A stretch of 58,251 nt of DNA from NCBI GenBank assembly GCA_009859145.1, contig VRVR01000063.1, positions 70,983 to 129,233 on the forward strand. The letters are read 5' to 3'. The notes beneath the pieces are model-generated. The model was not told where the DNA came from and ran no database searches. It saw only the letters and a list, made by a program, of their open reading frames with translations. Shown here one piece after another: positions 19,706 to 28,890 of this stretch. The translations under genes and the position numbers were made by a program. Source of the stretch: Andalucia godoyi (Eukaryota > Discoba > Jakobea > Jakobida > Andaluciidae). Each line of letters begins with the position of its first letter. Within the stretch, counting starts at the first letter, position 1.

Positions 19706-20314
19706 ATGCCCGTTCCTCGGATTGCGTTCGACAAGTCAAGCGACTTTCCTCGAATTCTCCAAAAAAGTACCGCTCTTAATTGGGGGCTATTGTTTTTTCC
19801 CCTCCTCCATCTGCAGACCGTTTTGGAACATGTTGGCCAAAAAGCGCTAATAGACTCGGCGAGTTTTGGGATGACGACCACGCTGGGATTCCAGCTGCAT
19901 GTCAGCGATCCAGACAAAATCGCGTGGATATCGCACTCGGATGACTTGCAGGTGCATGTTGTCGGGAATGTGTGGGAGCTGGGGATGTGGCGTCCGGCAG
20001 GATTGCGAACGTTTATGCAGCGTCTGCCATCCGATAGTGCTCATACTTTATTCTACACGCTATCCGTTCAAATTCCTGCTGGCAAGTATTCTGTCATCGA
20101 GTACAAGTTTGTGATTTTCGACGTCTCGAAAGGCATCATTACATGGGAAGACAGGCTGGAGAGGAACAGAACCCGGAGTTTATTTCCAGGAAGTGACCCA
20201 TCTGCTTGCCCAGAATGCAACAAGCTGCGTTTAGAGGCGTGGAACACCCTGCACTTTCCATGTTCCTCCGTACACAAGCAAAGCGCATTCAAGATGAACA
20301 TTCACTTCCGCTGA
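19706..20314 (+). CDS. CBM20 starch-binding-domain protein
   Basis: The first ATG of the open frame is at 19706, but the sequence before 19817 reads like non-coding and ends in a pyrimidine tract plus CTGCAG, so the real start may be ATG 19871 or an upstream exon. From LGFQLHV onward it is a carbohydrate-binding module 20: VVGNVWELGMWRP, then LSVQIPAGKYSVIEYKFVIFD, then TWEDRLERNRTRSL, the aligned Trp and Glu residues that contact starch glucan. About 45 residues with CPEC follow to TGA. No catalytic domain is attached. It would bind storage alpha-glucan as a scaffold or regulator, or be the N-terminal part of a laforin-like protein that has lost its phosphatase (less likely). AATAAA lies at 20348. 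Confidence 0.72.
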   Translation: MPVPRIAFDKSSDFPRILQKSTALNWGLLFFPLLHLQTVLEHVGQKALIDSASFGMTTTLGFQLHVSDPDKIAWISHSDDLQVHVVGNVWELGMWRPAGLRTFMQRLPSDSAHTLFYTLSVQIPAGKYSVIEYKFVIFDVSKGIITWEDRLERNRTRSLFPGSDPSACPECNKLRLEAWNTLHFPCSSVHKQSAFKMNIHFR

Positions 20315-20347
20315 CGTCGAGTTTCTTGACCAAACCTCAGTATGGAC

Positions 20348-20353
20348 AATAAA
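20348..20353 (+). terminator. Poly(A) signal AATAAA
   Basis: Canonical hexamer 33 nt after the CBM20 gene stop codon. Confidence 0.5.
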
Positions 20354-20472
20354 GGAACTTTATATTACCATTCGTCAAATTCCTGTTCATCGAAGGCCGC
20401 AGGGTATTCCCGTCCAATCCGACGACGGTTTTGGGCTATGCGCGACATATGATGCACTGGGAAGAACGTGGA

Positions 20473-20712
20473 TTACTCTCTCCAGTCCTTGTCCTTGTTC
20501 TGGGTCTCGCCCTTCGAGAATTCAACCTCGCCCTTGTCTTTTGCCTGCTGGTAATCGTCCGGGTTGTCGTAGCCATGGGCGTGCGCCTGCGCAGTCAAGC
20601 CGCCCTTGCTTGCAATGGACTGCTGCTGCTGCGGGTCCATTGCGGCAAAGCCACGCTGGCTGACGCTGTTGGAGTTGTCATTGTCTTGGTCTTGTTGACG
20701 GTTGCGATTCAT
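20473..20712 (-). CDS. Small hydrophilic KGG-motif stress protein, copy 2
   Basis: 79 residues from ATG 20712. From RQQDQDN to the KGETQNKD tail it is nearly identical, at DNA as well as protein level, to copy 1 at 14839-15057 in opposite orientation; it differs by a two-residue N-terminal insertion and a C-terminal KDWRE extension. It contains the same RGFAAMDP and SKGG motif. It is probably a disordered stress protectant. The near-identity, including synonymous sites, implies recent duplication or gene conversion. Divergent from the third KGG gene at 21298. Confidence 0.85.
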   Translation of the reverse strand: MNRNRQQDQDNDNSNSVSQRGFAAMDPQQQQSIASKGGLTAQAHAHGYDNPDDYQQAKDKGEVEFSKGETQNKDKDWRE

Positions 20713-20801
20713 GAGTGTTCTTGAGAGATATTCGATCTTGTTGGGCGTCAAATAAGTAAAAGTCCGCAGCAGTGAGGTTTCTTTCCACAGATAAGAGGCT
20801 A

Positions 20802-20809
20802 TATTTATA
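20802..20809 (-). promoter_or_regulatory. TATA-box-like element upstream of KGG copy 2
   Basis: On the minus strand the sequence reads TATAAATA, about 90 nt before ATG 20712. It is a plausible core promoter of the stress gene; I see no equally clear TATA box before copy 1. Confidence 0.45.
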
Positions 20810-21297
20810 CGGTTTGCTTCATGAGTACATACAATCCACTTCAAATTTTGTTTGTTTCTTGACCTTGGGAACTGCGGAATGGAAGCATTTTGAAGTGATG
20901 AGATCGGAAAAGCCGGCGCACAAAAATTGCTCCCGTGAAGTCGGAGGGCATGGGGAAACTTCCTTCCACTTCCATTTTCGGATCATCATGCGATTCTGCG
21001 TGGTTGCAGCGGCTGCCGCACCTGCTTGAAGCGGAAATAGACGTAAGAAAGATGCTTCGGCGGGTCTCGCCGCTGGTGAAAAAAATATTGCACCCGTGCA
21101 TTTTCCAGTTGTGCTCCTTCGTCGAAGCGCTATCATCCAAATGTAGTCCGTGCGTTTCTACAAAGCTGCATCGGACAAATGGATTATTCCTTTGCCCCAG
21201 CTGTCTTCTGCTATTTGTTAAATTCTGCAGAATATGTCCGTCTTTTCCTCCACTTTTCTTTTTTTATTGCCGGAAAAAAAACATCAAAGAGAGAGCC
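20810..21297. promoter_or_regulatory. Divergent promoter region between two KGG genes
   Basis: It separates copy 2 (minus) from copy 3 (plus). A T-rich stretch (about 21240-21275) lies just upstream of the copy 3 start. Long open frames overlapping it are shadows. Confidence 0.4.
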
Positions 21298-21627
21298 ATG
21301 TCAAACAGTTCTGTTGCAGACGACGAAAACTTCGGTGACGACGGCCCTCATGTCAAGGGACCTCGCGGATTCTCCGCTATAGATCCGGCCTATCAGAAGC
21401 AGATCGCTGCTCGGGGAGGCCGTGCTTCGCATCAAGCCCGCTCAAAGGGTTACAAGGCCGGCGATGATGCAGGGTTCGTCGTCGGAGAGGACGTGAATAT
21501 TCAGGCAGACGACGAATACGTGCCACAAACAGACCCTAAAGACCTTCCGGGAGGCGGTGCTATTGCCAGGGATGCTCTTCGAGATCAGGACGAGCACAAT
21601 GCGCCTGGCATGCAGCTCAATCCCTGA
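21298..21627 (+). CDS. KGG-like hydrophilic stress protein, divergent copy 3
   Basis: 109 residues from ATG 21298, stop TGA. The core GPRGFSAIDPAYQKQIAARGG corresponds to RGFAAMDPQQQQSIASKGG of copies 1 and 2, with ARGG in place of SKGG. HQARSKGYKAGDDAGF and an acidic Asp/Glu/Pro tail follow. No cysteine; strongly hydrophilic; predicted disordered. It is more like bacterial family members than its two neighbours. A desiccation or stress-protective role follows from the family only. Confidence 0.75.
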   Translation: MSNSSVADDENFGDDGPHVKGPRGFSAIDPAYQKQIAARGGRASHQARSKGYKAGDDAGFVVGEDVNIQADDEYVPQTDPKDLPGGGAIARDALRDQDEHNAPGMQLNP

Positions 21628-22229
21628 GGCTGCGCGTGATTCAACTCTGAGGCTTTCTGCAGTGATGCGCTTGCAAATTCTTTATCTTTTGGGAGTCGTT
21701 CGTGCTCAGTTAGGGTAGTAGTAATGATTCGCCCTGTTCGCCCCATGTAACGTCGCATCGTCAGATAAGTACCGTAGACTCCCGCATTGTCCATGCAATT
21801 TCACAGGAAAGCATAAAAAGTAATGGAAAAAAGTCTTTAGGAACTGATCAGAAGAAAAGACTCGGTCCATTTGACGTCTAGCGTCGATGACGGAAACGAA
21901 TGCAGTCCGCCCACGGCCCGCTCCTCAAGTATTTCCAAATCTGACAAAGTAGAATCGACCGACTCGACATGTCATCCAGATCTTTTTTTTTATTAAATAG
22001 CCGGTTTCATTTAATTTCTTGTAAAACTCAACCTGCTCTCTGTTTAAAGTTTGAATAATTTTTTCCTTTCTTTCTGCTTCATTCCCGCCGTCGGAAGGAA
22101 ACCTACGCTTCCACGTGCTGACCGTTGAGTGTCAAGAAGTGGGCATATATGTGATCCGTAAGATGTCCCCGTTATTCTCTGCAAACCATTCCAAACCCTG
22201 TAGTGAACGTCAGCTCCATTCTCGGGCAA
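21628..22229. other. Convergent intergenic region
   Basis: AT-rich 3' flanks of the KGG copy 3 gene and the Zn-cluster gene below. Nothing else recognised. Confidence 0.4.
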
Positions 22230-23505
22230 TCACTGGTTGCCATGCAAGTAGCTTTGCTCAATAATGGGCAATATGTGGTTCAGCTGGCTTAATAACTGCG
22301 CAGAAGATGCCTCCGACAGCACGACTATAGGACAGCAAACAGTCGATAGTCGGTCGAGAACGGTCAGAACGTCCATTGCGTGGCACTCGTTGATCCGCAG
22401 TCGCTGAATCGGAGTGGAGACGCCGACCAGAATATCAGCTGTCGATGGCAAGCGCGCGTCCGATCGCACAACAGGAGGTGGTAAGACTGTGGGCAACGAC
22501 ATTGGTCCGTTGTCACTGGAACCGTCTTGGGTACCATGATCTACCGCGTGATACGTACGAATCGATTCAGAACCTGATCGCTGACGGCTATCGAGGATAT
22601 GCTCAAGATCGTTATTCAAAACTGTTGGAACCGCTCGCTGTCGCTTTCTGCTTGGCTCGGACTCCGTCTCCATGTCACGGTCATTCGTGATACATGCTGC
22701 CGCCGCGCTGCCTGGACGTTCCTTGCAAGAAACCTGTGGTTCAGAGAGGTGATCATCATAACCGCCATCATCAGAATTCCCTTTCTCTTCATCATGTACA
22801 CTTGAAATCTGTTTTTCCGCTCGACACAGAACACTTGCACTCCCACGCTTAGCAGGTGGGGGCTGTGCAATTGGTATCGCTCTGCAGGCGTCTGAAGCCC
22901 AGGAACTTCTCGTATCTCGCTGCATCCAGTCATTTCTCTGGTCCTCAAATTCGCTGACGGATCTGTGGGCACGACCTGGAGGTTTTCCAACATACTTGCA
23001 TTCTTCTCCAGTCTGTGCGCAACGAGAAACACGGCGGGCCTTCTCTGCCACAGCTCTTGTGCTTCATACGACAGCATTCGCATGAAAACAGCTGAAACCA
23101 CCGGCTAGTCTGATGCGTACCAGGCAGTGACTGTGGGGCAGAAGCAGAACCGCCGCTCGGCAACAGCTGCAAGAGTCCGCATTGCAGCTGTTCTGCCTGT
23201 CGTGCAACAACCGCTTGACGGGAATGTGTAGTGTTGTTGGAGTACCAATGCGTTTGCAGAGGGGCAAGGGGCACCAATGGCAGGCTTGAAGGATACAATA
23301 GACGGGCACGATGCCGCCGTTCATCCGTGTCAAATCGCAGATGCGCGGTTGGAACCGTCAGAAACGGTACTGCAGAAGCGTGCAGAGCGCTTGGATAGGA
23401 AAGAGAATGGGGAGCCAAAGTCGCATGCAATTGCCGAGGAACAACGGGGGTGCATCCCAACTCTCCAGACTGGCCGTGCCGTGGATCGGCAGAATACGGA
23501 GCCAT
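22230..23505 (-). pseudogene. Zn2Cys6-like DNA-binding protein (subgroup A), frameshifted inside the zinc cluster
   Basis: The first in-frame ATG is at 23505. The N-terminal part is Pro/Ser/Leu-rich. The cluster begins WFQLFSCECCRMKHKSCGREGPPC; then the frame is lost at the A run 23027-23029 (one base too many), and the next frame reads SRCAQTGEECKYVGKPPGR, restoring the Cys spacing of the family. NDWMQRDTRSSW follows, a weakened DWMxKG motif, then ~230 residues ending near LSQLNHILPIIEQS. As written the gene would lose its last two zinc ligands. Because the downstream frame is fully conserved and long, either a very recent mutation or a sequencing error is likely. Confidence 0.75.
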
Positions 23506-24305
23506 TGGGCGATTGAGTGATCTACTATCAGCCGAAAGAGGAGGTGGTGAAGGTACAGACAGTGGAACCGACAGTGGCGTGTCGTCACTGCGTCTCGGAT
23601 GCTGCCATTGTTGGCTGCCATTTTTTCTCAAAAGACCCCATCAAATGGCATGATGCCCGCGCGTATGGAATACTAAGGACGATTGCGAGAAAGTCAAAGT
23701 GTTTGTCTGCCGAATTATTTGCAACAGTACGTCAGAAGGCTGGCGAGAAAACCGGTCCGAGACGGAAAAGTGTCGGATGTTGCCAGAAAAAGTAGTCTTT
23801 GGCCAAAAAGGGCAAGTTGAAATCGTCTTGATGCTTCTGCTGCGTCGTCCAGGACGAAGTTGTCCTACTGGGTTTTCTTGCAGTGGGACTGATTACAGTC
23901 CGTATTTCATTGAACAACGACGAATCTACAACACAGTACACACACTGCTACTTATCAGGATCTGTGATTGCCACTTTCAATCGTCTTTTTGATTGAGCGA
24001 CAAAAAGAATTACTTGCAAAATCCTCGAATGGTTTCTACCGCTAGGTGCAAAATCGAAGAAATGCTTTTGTTCTGATCGTTTTTATGTCTGTCATCTTTC
24101 TGCAGGCTTTCTGTAGATGAATATTGGCTAAGAGGTGCCTGATAAGCGCTGTTCCCTCAAGGCACGCACGCGACAAATGGATGCGCAGAGACTTCTCTGT
24201 CGACCGAATCTGCATAGGGCCTGGCGACGCGTACTTTCATCTGGTCGAAGAAAAGGAAGGTGCTCTTTTGTCCGCGCTGTTGAGAGGGTATGAGCATGGA
24301 AGGCG
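23506..24305. other. 0.8-kb stretch without a recognised gene
   Basis: 5' flank of the Zn-cluster gene, then AT-rich sequence. No motif seen on either strand. Confidence 0.4.
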
Positions 24306-25368
24306 TTGCTTATGAGGCCTGTGCACTCAGCACCGATGAGTTTGGACTGCATGAATACTGCCGTGAACCGTTACCGAAATGCACAGTCTGCGGCGGACTA
24401 CCATCCCGGATGGCACCAGCAGGGATACGCCGAGCGCCTCCCCCGCAGCCGTGATGAATACTCGCCGATGCAAGACGAGTTTGCACGCACATGGAGAGGT
24501 TCTCGGTATCAGTGGATGCTAACGCATGTGTCGATCAGCAACGCTAGAAGGGCGCATTTCGCAAGACCGTTGAATGTGGCCGATGCCGAATTCGGCCAGG
24601 ATATTCTCTAGCACTTTGAAACCATTCTGTTAAAACTGATTCGAAGTGGGAGTACGTTCTTGGATACACGGCGGCTGCACGGGGGGTCCATTTCATGAAT
24701 ATCCAAGAAGAGGACGTAGATGATCTTGAAGTTAAACCAGTGAGCCTTCGCGGACGAACCATCCAGGTGATCCCAAAAATTGCGGATATCGAGATCAAGT
24801 CAGGCGGTGGTCCAGAGTTCCATGAAGGTGTGTGGCAAGTCGAAGGCCTCTCTTATGAGCATATTATGTCCACTGGCATTGCTTACCTCCAGATCGACGA
24901 CGGCATTCTCAGCGGCCGCCTGCGGTTCCGCAGACCGTTTCTTCCGGACGAAGCGCAGAACTGAAGTACAGCATCTCGCAGGAGTTTGGCAGCTTTCTGC
25001 GGCGATGATTGCAGGCATCTTGCGTCTCGGCTCCGTGGAACCGGCGGCAGACTATATGGTTGTCTTTCCGAATAGCCATCAGCACAAACTCGAACGCATC
25101 ACGGCGCACCGGACATTGGCATCATCCTCTCTCTCGATCACGCGCAAGGCAACCAGTGGATCACTTGGTGCGCCGGATCGTGTGTTTCTTCCTGGTGAAT
25201 CCAGAAGAGCGCAACGTCTCCACTTCAGACGTCGAGATTCTTCCGAGTCAGGTTCTTGACTATGAAACCACATGCCGCATTCGAGAAGCAATGATGAAGG
25301 AGTGTGCTGTGCTCAAAAAAGATCTCAATCGGGATTTCTACCACTTCTATAACGTTTGTGAACACTGA
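24306..25368 (+). pseudogene. Decayed DUF4246-family copy
   Basis: Three open segments in different frames line up with the intact DUF4246 gene at 51926-53497. Segment 1 (to TAG 24609) has ADYHPGWH and RGSRYQWM. Segment 2 (24640-24964) has LGYTAA, KPVSLRGRTIQVIPKIADIE and EGVWQVEGLSYEHI. Segment 3 (25000-25368) has VVFPNSHQHKLER, a frameshift near 25130, then RRIVCFFLVNPEERNVS and the ending HFYNVCEH. Stops and shifts between and within segments rule out a normal product. The order of motifs is preserved, so it is a degraded duplicate rather than a chimera. The N-terminal ~180 residues of the intact gene are absent or unrecognisable. Confidence 0.85.
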
Positions 25369-25855
25369 TTATGGCTCTTGAAATTCGGCACCTTCTTGAA
25401 GAAATGGACATAAATCAAACACTGCGACCATTTTACACACTGTCCATTCCAAAACAGAGATTTCTAAAGCAGCAATGCACATCCGAGAATGAACATGGCA
25501 TAGGGAAGACGGCGGCAGTGCTGGTGCCTGTCCAAGGAAATCTTTGCCATTGTAGGTCGCCAACAGTCATCGTTTCATTTCCGTGTCTACATTACAAGCA
25601 CTCATTCTATCTTCATGCCAGGTGTGCGGAAATGAACTGGGCATCCCGGAAATCATTTAATGGCCCAAGCAAGAAATTGCTCGCACAGCCTGTTTTCCGC
25701 TGCCGATACTTGCGATCACACTCGACGGCTTGTTTTGTCAGCCAAAAAAGTAAGGACTTTCGTCTTTCGTACTAATCTGTAAAGGATTTTGTTTTCTCCT
25801 TTTTTTTTTTTTTTGGTTTTATTGCTTCTACATTTTGTTATTTCCGGACTCCAAA
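25369..25855. other. Intergenic region
   Basis: No gene recognised. A T run at about 25799-25814 lies just upstream of the next start codon. Confidence 0.4.
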
Positions 25856-26998
25856 ATGCTGCAGAAACGGACGCTTCCAAAGTTCGACGAAGTTTGGAAT
25901 TCGACGGTGTCAGACAGGTCGTTCTTCGCAACAGGTTGTCCACCAAACAAGCGTCCTAGAATGCCGTTGGGTCTACTCGAGTCTTCTTTGCCGCCCTTTG
26001 CTATCCCGTATCAAAAACGCGTAGAATGCCCACCAGAGTTCCAGCTACCAATCCCATTGGGTTGTTTTCATCACCAAACTGCGTATCCTTTGACGATCGA
26101 CGGTTTTGTTTTCAACAGGGAAAGCAGTTCATCCCATGTTTGTCAAATCCAAGATCACAGACGCCACGACGTTTCTGGGTCATGTTGTGAGAGTGTATGC
26201 GACTCCACGTTTTACAATGATGCGGAGCGATTTCGAGAGAAAACGCATTTTGTCGATCGAACGCAAACAATTCCACTTCTCCAGTGTTCTGCTTTTCGAA
26301 CTGCCTCCAACAGTCCTGAGCACGCTCCGGCGCTCTTCAGTGACCATTTGCCTACGATTCCACGAATGGATTTGCATTCCTCCTCAATTGCTGGAGGAAA
26401 ATTTCCCATTCCATATGACCCGCTTCCAAAAATAGTTCCAGACAGAAATGCCGTTCTACTTTCTCTTGCCAGGATTGAACAGGCACCTCCGCTTTCAGTC
26501 AGTTATTATCCAGTCGGCGTGTGTGCGAAACAGAATTCTTCAGCTGCGTATCGTCGGGGAGTATGCAAACCGGGGCAGCTTCGTGTGGAGTTTGGCCTTA
26601 CTTCCCTGCAAGGCAGGCTTCCATTTGCAGAATGTAGGAGAAAAATTTTAGAGCGTGCGGATGCCGAGCACATGAAGCTGTTCCAGGAGGACTGTCTGCA
26701 CGCAGTTGCCATCTTGAAACTTCCTCAGAAACTCTGCAGACGATCCTTTGCATTCCGGCTTCTCATGATAACCTTTCATGTTACCGCAATTTCCGGTTAC
26801 ATTCCCCGATTCTGGATGACCGCCAATCAGTCTGTGGTGTTTCACACGCTCCCAGACTGCGCGAAGTGGTTTTTGCCCGAAATTGCTGTTCTTGTACACG
26901 ACCGTCGGTTATCCACAAACGGGGCGGAATTTCTGCTGGACAGCATGAAATGGGCTCAGAGCCATTATGAGTCGTTGATAGATTCTCAAAGTGCATGA
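25856..26998 (+). CDS. Uncharacterised protein, 380 residues
   Basis: The first ATG is at 25856, stop TGA; a single clean frame. The N-terminal half is Pro/Ser-rich with basic patches (PPNKRPRMPLG, a possible nuclear localisation signal). The C-terminal third is more ordered and hydrophobic (FRLLMITFHVTAISGYIP; FLPEIAVLVHDRRL). Cysteines are scattered without zinc-finger spacing. No known family recognised. Its position among DNA-binding genes hints at a nuclear role, but this is inference. Confidence 0.58.
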   Translation: MLQKRTLPKFDEVWNSTVSDRSFFATGCPPNKRPRMPLGLLESSLPPFAIPYQKRVECPPEFQLPIPLGCFHHQTAYPLTIDGFVFNRESSSSHVCQIQDHRRHDVSGSCCESVCDSTFYNDAERFREKTHFVDRTQTIPLLQCSAFRTASNSPEHAPALFSDHLPTIPRMDLHSSSIAGGKFPIPYDPLPKIVPDRNAVLLSLARIEQAPPLSVSYYPVGVCAKQNSSAAYRRGVCKPGQLRVEFGLTSLQGRLPFAECRRKILERADAEHMKLFQEDCLHAVAILKLPQKLCRRSFAFRLLMITFHVTAISGYIPRFWMTANQSVVFHTLPDCAKWFLPEIAVLVHDRRLSTNGAEFLLDSMKWAQSHYESLIDSQSA

Positions 26999-27981
26999 AA
27001 CATATCATCAAGATAGCGAATCGAATTCAATCATCGTTGTTGGCTCCCGTTGCAGACTCTTGATCTCTGATGCGTGTAACACATCCGAAGCGCCTCCTTC
27101 TTATCACGACATATTTATTTGAACAGTTTTAGTATAGTACACCTGTGTTCTTGATACTACCTGAAAAAACCGATGTGATCACAGATTTACAGGTTGTTGA
27201 AAGGATGCTGTATTGCGCAAGCCCCCAAGAAAAACAGATCTTACAGTGTCACCCCGAAGAAATAAAACGACAGCATTTTAGTAACATATCCCTTCATAAT
27301 TCTTTGGTCAATCTGTGAACAGAAGCTCAGTTGGGCGTGCGCGGCGTTTCAAAAAGATAGGTGAATCATACAAGGAACATTTCCCGAACGTTAGGGCAAG
27401 GAAATATCTAAGCATGCCAAAAATCCGAGAAAGGAATCATCTGAAGTGTCACAAAGCAAAACGTTGCGGCAGGCACAAATGCGACGCCGCTTCCAGGGTG
27501 GACGAGTTTCTTGTTGCTACCAAGTTGCGTTTGCTCAGCGGTGTGCGTGAACAAGAAGCTGCTTTGCAGAATCGTGGATCGCACGAATGCTTATACGTCG
27601 CAGCGCGGATCCGACGTCCAGTATGCATCTGTAGCGCGGTTTCCGAATGCGCTACTCATGCTGGGCACGCTTTTTCCTGCGCCGAGTTTGCTTTGGGGCG
27701 TTTTGAATTTGCGCCAACTCGACCTGGCGCAAAACAAGACAGCGCGCGAAAACTTCTTTGGTCTCCGCTAGAGTGGAGCTGTGTGTTGTGCCGTCCTTGC
27801 CAGTGCTAGCTGTTATAGAACAGCATCCGTTTACAATAGGACCGCTGACGACAAACCTCCTGTTGCCTCAGAAACCTTTCTGAACCAAAGGAGTATTTGC
27901 TCACAGTCATCCACCTGCGGCAAATGAAAGGGGATCTGGAAATAGCAACAGCACATCATGGTGAAGCGAAATCAATACAAA
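26999..27981. other. 1-kb stretch without a recognised gene
   Basis: The first 300 nt are AT-rich with AATAAA near 27260. Open plus-strand frames at 27315-27809 carry no motif. The rest is the 3' flank of the Zn-cluster gene. Confidence 0.4.
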
Positions 27982-28890
27982 TCATCTGCAGTAATGAACT
28001 GGGATGGTGGAAGTTCCAAATGACAGCAATTGCTCCACCATGCTGTCGATAAAGACGTTCCCGGGAGCTCTATTGACGGTCTGTCGTCTAAAATTAGTGC
28101 CGGCGCTGCCTACAACTTTCTCCCGAGCTTCATCAAGAGGGTTTGAAATTTGTATAGAACAAAAAAGCGACGCCGTTAAAGACGATACGGAAGCATTGTG
28201 GCCATCAGTTGCAGCAGTATATGGCACCCACGACCTGTGTTCAGGAGTGTACAATGCAGCAGCAGGACAGACTGGAAATGGAGGACGGTTCGAAGACACT
28301 TCTTCTGCGATGTTCGAGGGAGCCGCGGAAGGAACGTGAGTTGCGGAGGACGAAAGTCTCAGCAGTGTGCGGTCATCGAACACACAGCGATTTCCAGTTT
28401 CCTGCGTCAGCATCGCCGAAAAAAACTTGGACATCGCATCATGCGGATTCAGATCGCATTCATCACATAAAGAATAAGGAACTGTTTCTCCCCTATTCAT
28501 AGAGGTTAGCATCAACGAGAATTCGTTTGGACGCAGCCACAGACCGTTCCGAATGGCAGGCATCGGAAGTGCGGCTGATGATGACAAAGAAGAACCAACT
28601 TCTAGAAAAGGCTGAATGAGAGTATATGTGCACTGTTTCTTCTTGCTGCTTTCTACGATTGGGGAATCTGACATGCTGGAGCATTTTTTGGGCCTTCCAG
28701 CTGGTTTTCCGGCATATACACATTGCCGACCCGTTCGCAAACATCTGTTGCAAACAGGTGCGTGACGGTCACATTTCCTGTGGATTTTCCGACATGACGT
28801 ACATGATTTTCTCTGTATGCATGCCGGTGATTCTAACTCGGAGCTCTCCATTGTTGTTGGGTAATTGACTTTGACTGAGAAAGAAACCAT
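27982..28890 (-). CDS. Zn2Cys6-like DNA-binding protein (subgroup B)
   Basis: 302 residues from ATG 28890 (a second ATG at residue 14 would match the start of the paralogue at 13561 better), stop TAG or equivalent at 27982. Cysteines 30, 33, 40, 47, 50 and 57 sit in SCTSCRKIHRKC and DRHAPVCNRCLRTGRQCVYAG, then GKPAGRPKK. The middle is Ser/Pro-rich. The tail QLLSFGTSTIPVHYC is shared with the paralogue at 13561-14154. Probable nuclear transcription factor. The paired conservation of head and tail with a variable middle is typical of a recently expanded regulator family. Confidence 0.82.
   Translation of the reverse strand: MVSFSVKVNYPTTMESSELESPACIQRKSCTSCRKIHRKCDRHAPVCNRCLRTGRQCVYAGKPAGRPKKCSSMSDSPIVESSKKKQCTYTLIQPFLEVGSSLSSSAALPMPAIRNGLWLRPNEFSLMLTSMNRGETVPYSLCDECDLNPHDAMSKFFSAMLTQETGNRCVFDDRTLLRLSSSATHVPSAAPSNIAEEVSSNRPPFPVCPAAALYTPEHRSWVPYTAATDGHNASVSSLTASLFCSIQISNPLDEAREKVVGSAGTNFRRQTVNRAPGNVFIDSMVEQLLSFGTSTIPVHYCR

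Noticed and set aside
20473-20724. Plus-strand open frame antisense to KGG copy 2 (Leu/Val-rich, membrane-like)
   Set aside because: The hydrophobic translation is only the complement of Gln/Asn/Asp-rich codons; the same false ORF appears opposite copy 1.
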